From CAVOBC01 sp963693635 (GTDB taxonomy: Bacteria > Pseudomonadota > Gammaproteobacteria > Pseudomonadales > Azotimanducaceae): DNA of 7,412 nt. Shown here piece by piece: positions 6,751 to 7,412 of the stretch. The notes under the pieces are model-generated. The model was given only the letters and a program-made list of their open reading frames with translations, was not told the origin of the DNA and did not search any database. The stretch lies in contig CAVOBC010000240.1 in the NCBI GenBank assembly GCA_963693635.1, positions 1 to 7,412 of the forward strand, given 5' to 3'. The position numbers and the translations under genes are program-made. Position 1 is the first letter of the stretch, and each line of letters starts with the position of its first letter.

Positions 6751-6772
6751 AATCCGGCACCGCGAGATGCTG
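6751..6772 (+). repeat. 22-base repeat, copy 2 (inverted relative to copy 1)
   Basis: This segment matches the reverse complement of 89-110 at 20 of 22 positions. It lies immediately after the ferredoxin stop codon, read on that gene's strand. Confidence 0.4.
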
Positions 6773-6773
6773 T

Positions 6774-7082
6774 TTAGAGGTCGAGCACCAGTTCCGGCGA
6801 GCAGGAACCCGAGCAGCAGATCATCATGACGTTGCCTGCGGCTCGTTCCTCCTCTGACAAAACAAAATCGCGATGGTCCGGCTGGCCTTCCAGCACATCG
6901 GTTTCGCACGTGCCGCACATCCCCGAAGCACACGAGAACGCCACGTTGTAGCCCGCTTCGAGTAGCGTAAACAAGATCGTGCTGCCCTTCGGCACAAACA
7001 CCGTCTTATCCGATCGGGCCAACCGGACACGGTAGCCTTCTTCCGTCCCGCCACTCTCTGGTGATGCTTTGTCTTCAGCCAT
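6774..7082 (-). CDS. Stand-alone [2Fe-2S] ferredoxin of the phthalate dioxygenase reductase type
   Basis: From ATG 7082 this is a 102-residue soluble electron carrier. The plant-type cluster motif C51-ASGM-C56-GT-C59 is followed by the fourth ligand, probably C89 in MMICCSGS. The flanking sequence TDVLEGQPDHRDFVLSEEER and the closing SPELVLDL are the pattern of the C-terminal domain of phthalate dioxygenase/vanillate demethylase reductases (class IA). In those enzymes this domain follows FMN- and NADH-binding domains, which are absent here: the protein begins about 15 residues before the ferredoxin fold. It would therefore carry electrons from a separate reductase, perhaps to an oxygenase. 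An ATG at 7121 is in frame, but GAGG lies five bases before 7082 and the additional 13 residues have no recognisable role. It reads in the same direction as the edge gene upstream, with a 144-base gap. Confidence 0.9.
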   Translation of the reverse strand: MAEDKASPESGGTEEGYRVRLARSDKTVFVPKGSTILFTLLEAGYNVAFSCASGMCGTCETDVLEGQPDHRDFVLSEEERAAGNVMMICCSGSCSPELVLDL

Positions 7083-7087
7083 CGGTG

Positions 7088-7091
7088 CCTC
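7088..7091 (-). promoter_or_regulatory. Ribosome binding site for the ferredoxin
   Basis: On the minus strand this reads GAGG, five bases before ATG at 7082. It decides between that codon and the in-frame ATG at 7121. Confidence 0.55.
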
Positions 7092-7194
7092 AAAAAACAC
7101 GGGATCTGACCCTGGTCTCATCGTCGGTTCGTCATCGCTTCAGCCAGCGGTACGCCCGCCCCGGCGGCGATGCGCATTTTAGGGGACTTGCCCT

Positions 7195-7227
7195 GCGCCT
7201 GCCAGTAGCACAGGCGCCCGGCCGGGC
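7195..7227 (-). terminator. Possible weak hairpin terminator of the edge gene
   Basis: GCGCCTG (7195-7201) and CAGGCGC (7211-7217) form a seven-base stem with a nine-base loop. A perfect palindrome, GCCCGGCCGGGC, lies at 7216-7227 against the stop codon of the edge gene. On the minus strand no T-tract follows, only CCCCTAAAAT some ten bases later, so termination is uncertain. Confidence 0.3.
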
Positions 7228-7412
7228 TAGTCCTCCGGCTTGCCCGGTCGTGTCAGGCGTTCGCCGTCACGCGTGTCCAGAAAATCGAGGTTCACGCCGT
7301 TATCCGAGACGGTCCCAGCATGATCGAGATCACTCGCGCGCATCATGACGTCGCTGCCGAAGCGTTCTATCAAGCCATCAATTGCCGTCTCCAGGCTGTG
7401 CGTAGCCACATC
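7227..7412 (-). CDS. Unidentified gene, cut by the right edge
   Basis: A minus-strand frame runs from the window edge to a TAG at 7227-7229 and gives at least 61 residues: DVATHSLETAIDGLIERFGS and onward, ending DTRDGERLTRPGKPED. A GTG at 7409 could start it, but the frame is also open into the edge, so this may equally be the 3' end of a longer gene. The composition is ordinary and protein-like, with no Cys and no membrane segment. The LETAIDGLIERFG stretch faintly recalls the opening of FAD-linked oxidases, in which case the early stop would mean a broken copy; this is too weak to name. It lies upstream of the ferredoxin gene on the same strand. Confidence 0.5.
   Translation of the reverse strand, partial: DVATHSLETAIDGLIERFGSDVMMRASDLDHAGTVSDNGVNLDFLDTRDGERLTRPGKPED

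Noticed and set aside
1..7412. CRISPR array, tRNA or rRNA gene
   Set aside because: No regularly spaced repeat series, tRNA cloverleaf signature or ribosomal RNA core sequence was seen on either strand.

Overview
The window (GC-rich, most likely a marine gammaproteobacterium) carries six supported genes, one of them cut by the right edge. The lineage is inferred from three recognised families: a two-component pair and an OmpA-like protein of the proteobacterial dedicated sortase (PDS) system, and a DUF4389 membrane protein, all typical of Gammaproteobacteria.

Left part, minus strand: a cytoplasmic type I sulfatase (254-1666) with an intact C-x-P-S-R formylglycine site. About 75 bases upstream of its start codon lie two tandem copies of a 21-base sequence at a 23-base period, which may be an operator or the remains of an insertion-sequence end. 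The first 253 bases hold no gene I can support.

Centre: a minus-strand operon encodes a PDS-type response regulator (3861-4583) followed 24 bases later by its membrane histidine kinase (1869-3836). The kinase has a large periplasmic domain that looks like a family 9 carbohydrate-binding module. Divergent from them is pdsO (4762-5547), encoding a secreted OmpA-like protein with a glycine zipper and a peptidoglycan-binding domain. The control region between them contains a strong dyad. A near-ideal intrinsic terminator closes pdsO. The sortase and the sortase target normally encoded with these three genes are not in the window, and the terminator right after pdsO leaves no operon partner there. 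The module therefore looks split or reduced at this locus, although the missing genes could lie elsewhere.

Right part: a plus-strand DUF4389 membrane protein (5934-6599) has a long acidic, Thr/Asp-repeat tail that is unusual beside the short core domain. It is followed by a hairpin-rich, convergent intergenic region. On the minus strand come a stand-alone [2Fe-2S] ferredoxin that matches the C-terminal domain of phthalate dioxygenase/vanillate demethylase reductases (6774-7082), and the 3' end of an unidentified gene (7227-7412).

A working picture, which is inference: the kinase senses an envelope or carbohydrate signal and, through the regulator, controls pdsO across the divergent promoter region. 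The sulfatase, DUF4389 protein and ferredoxin are probably independent units.
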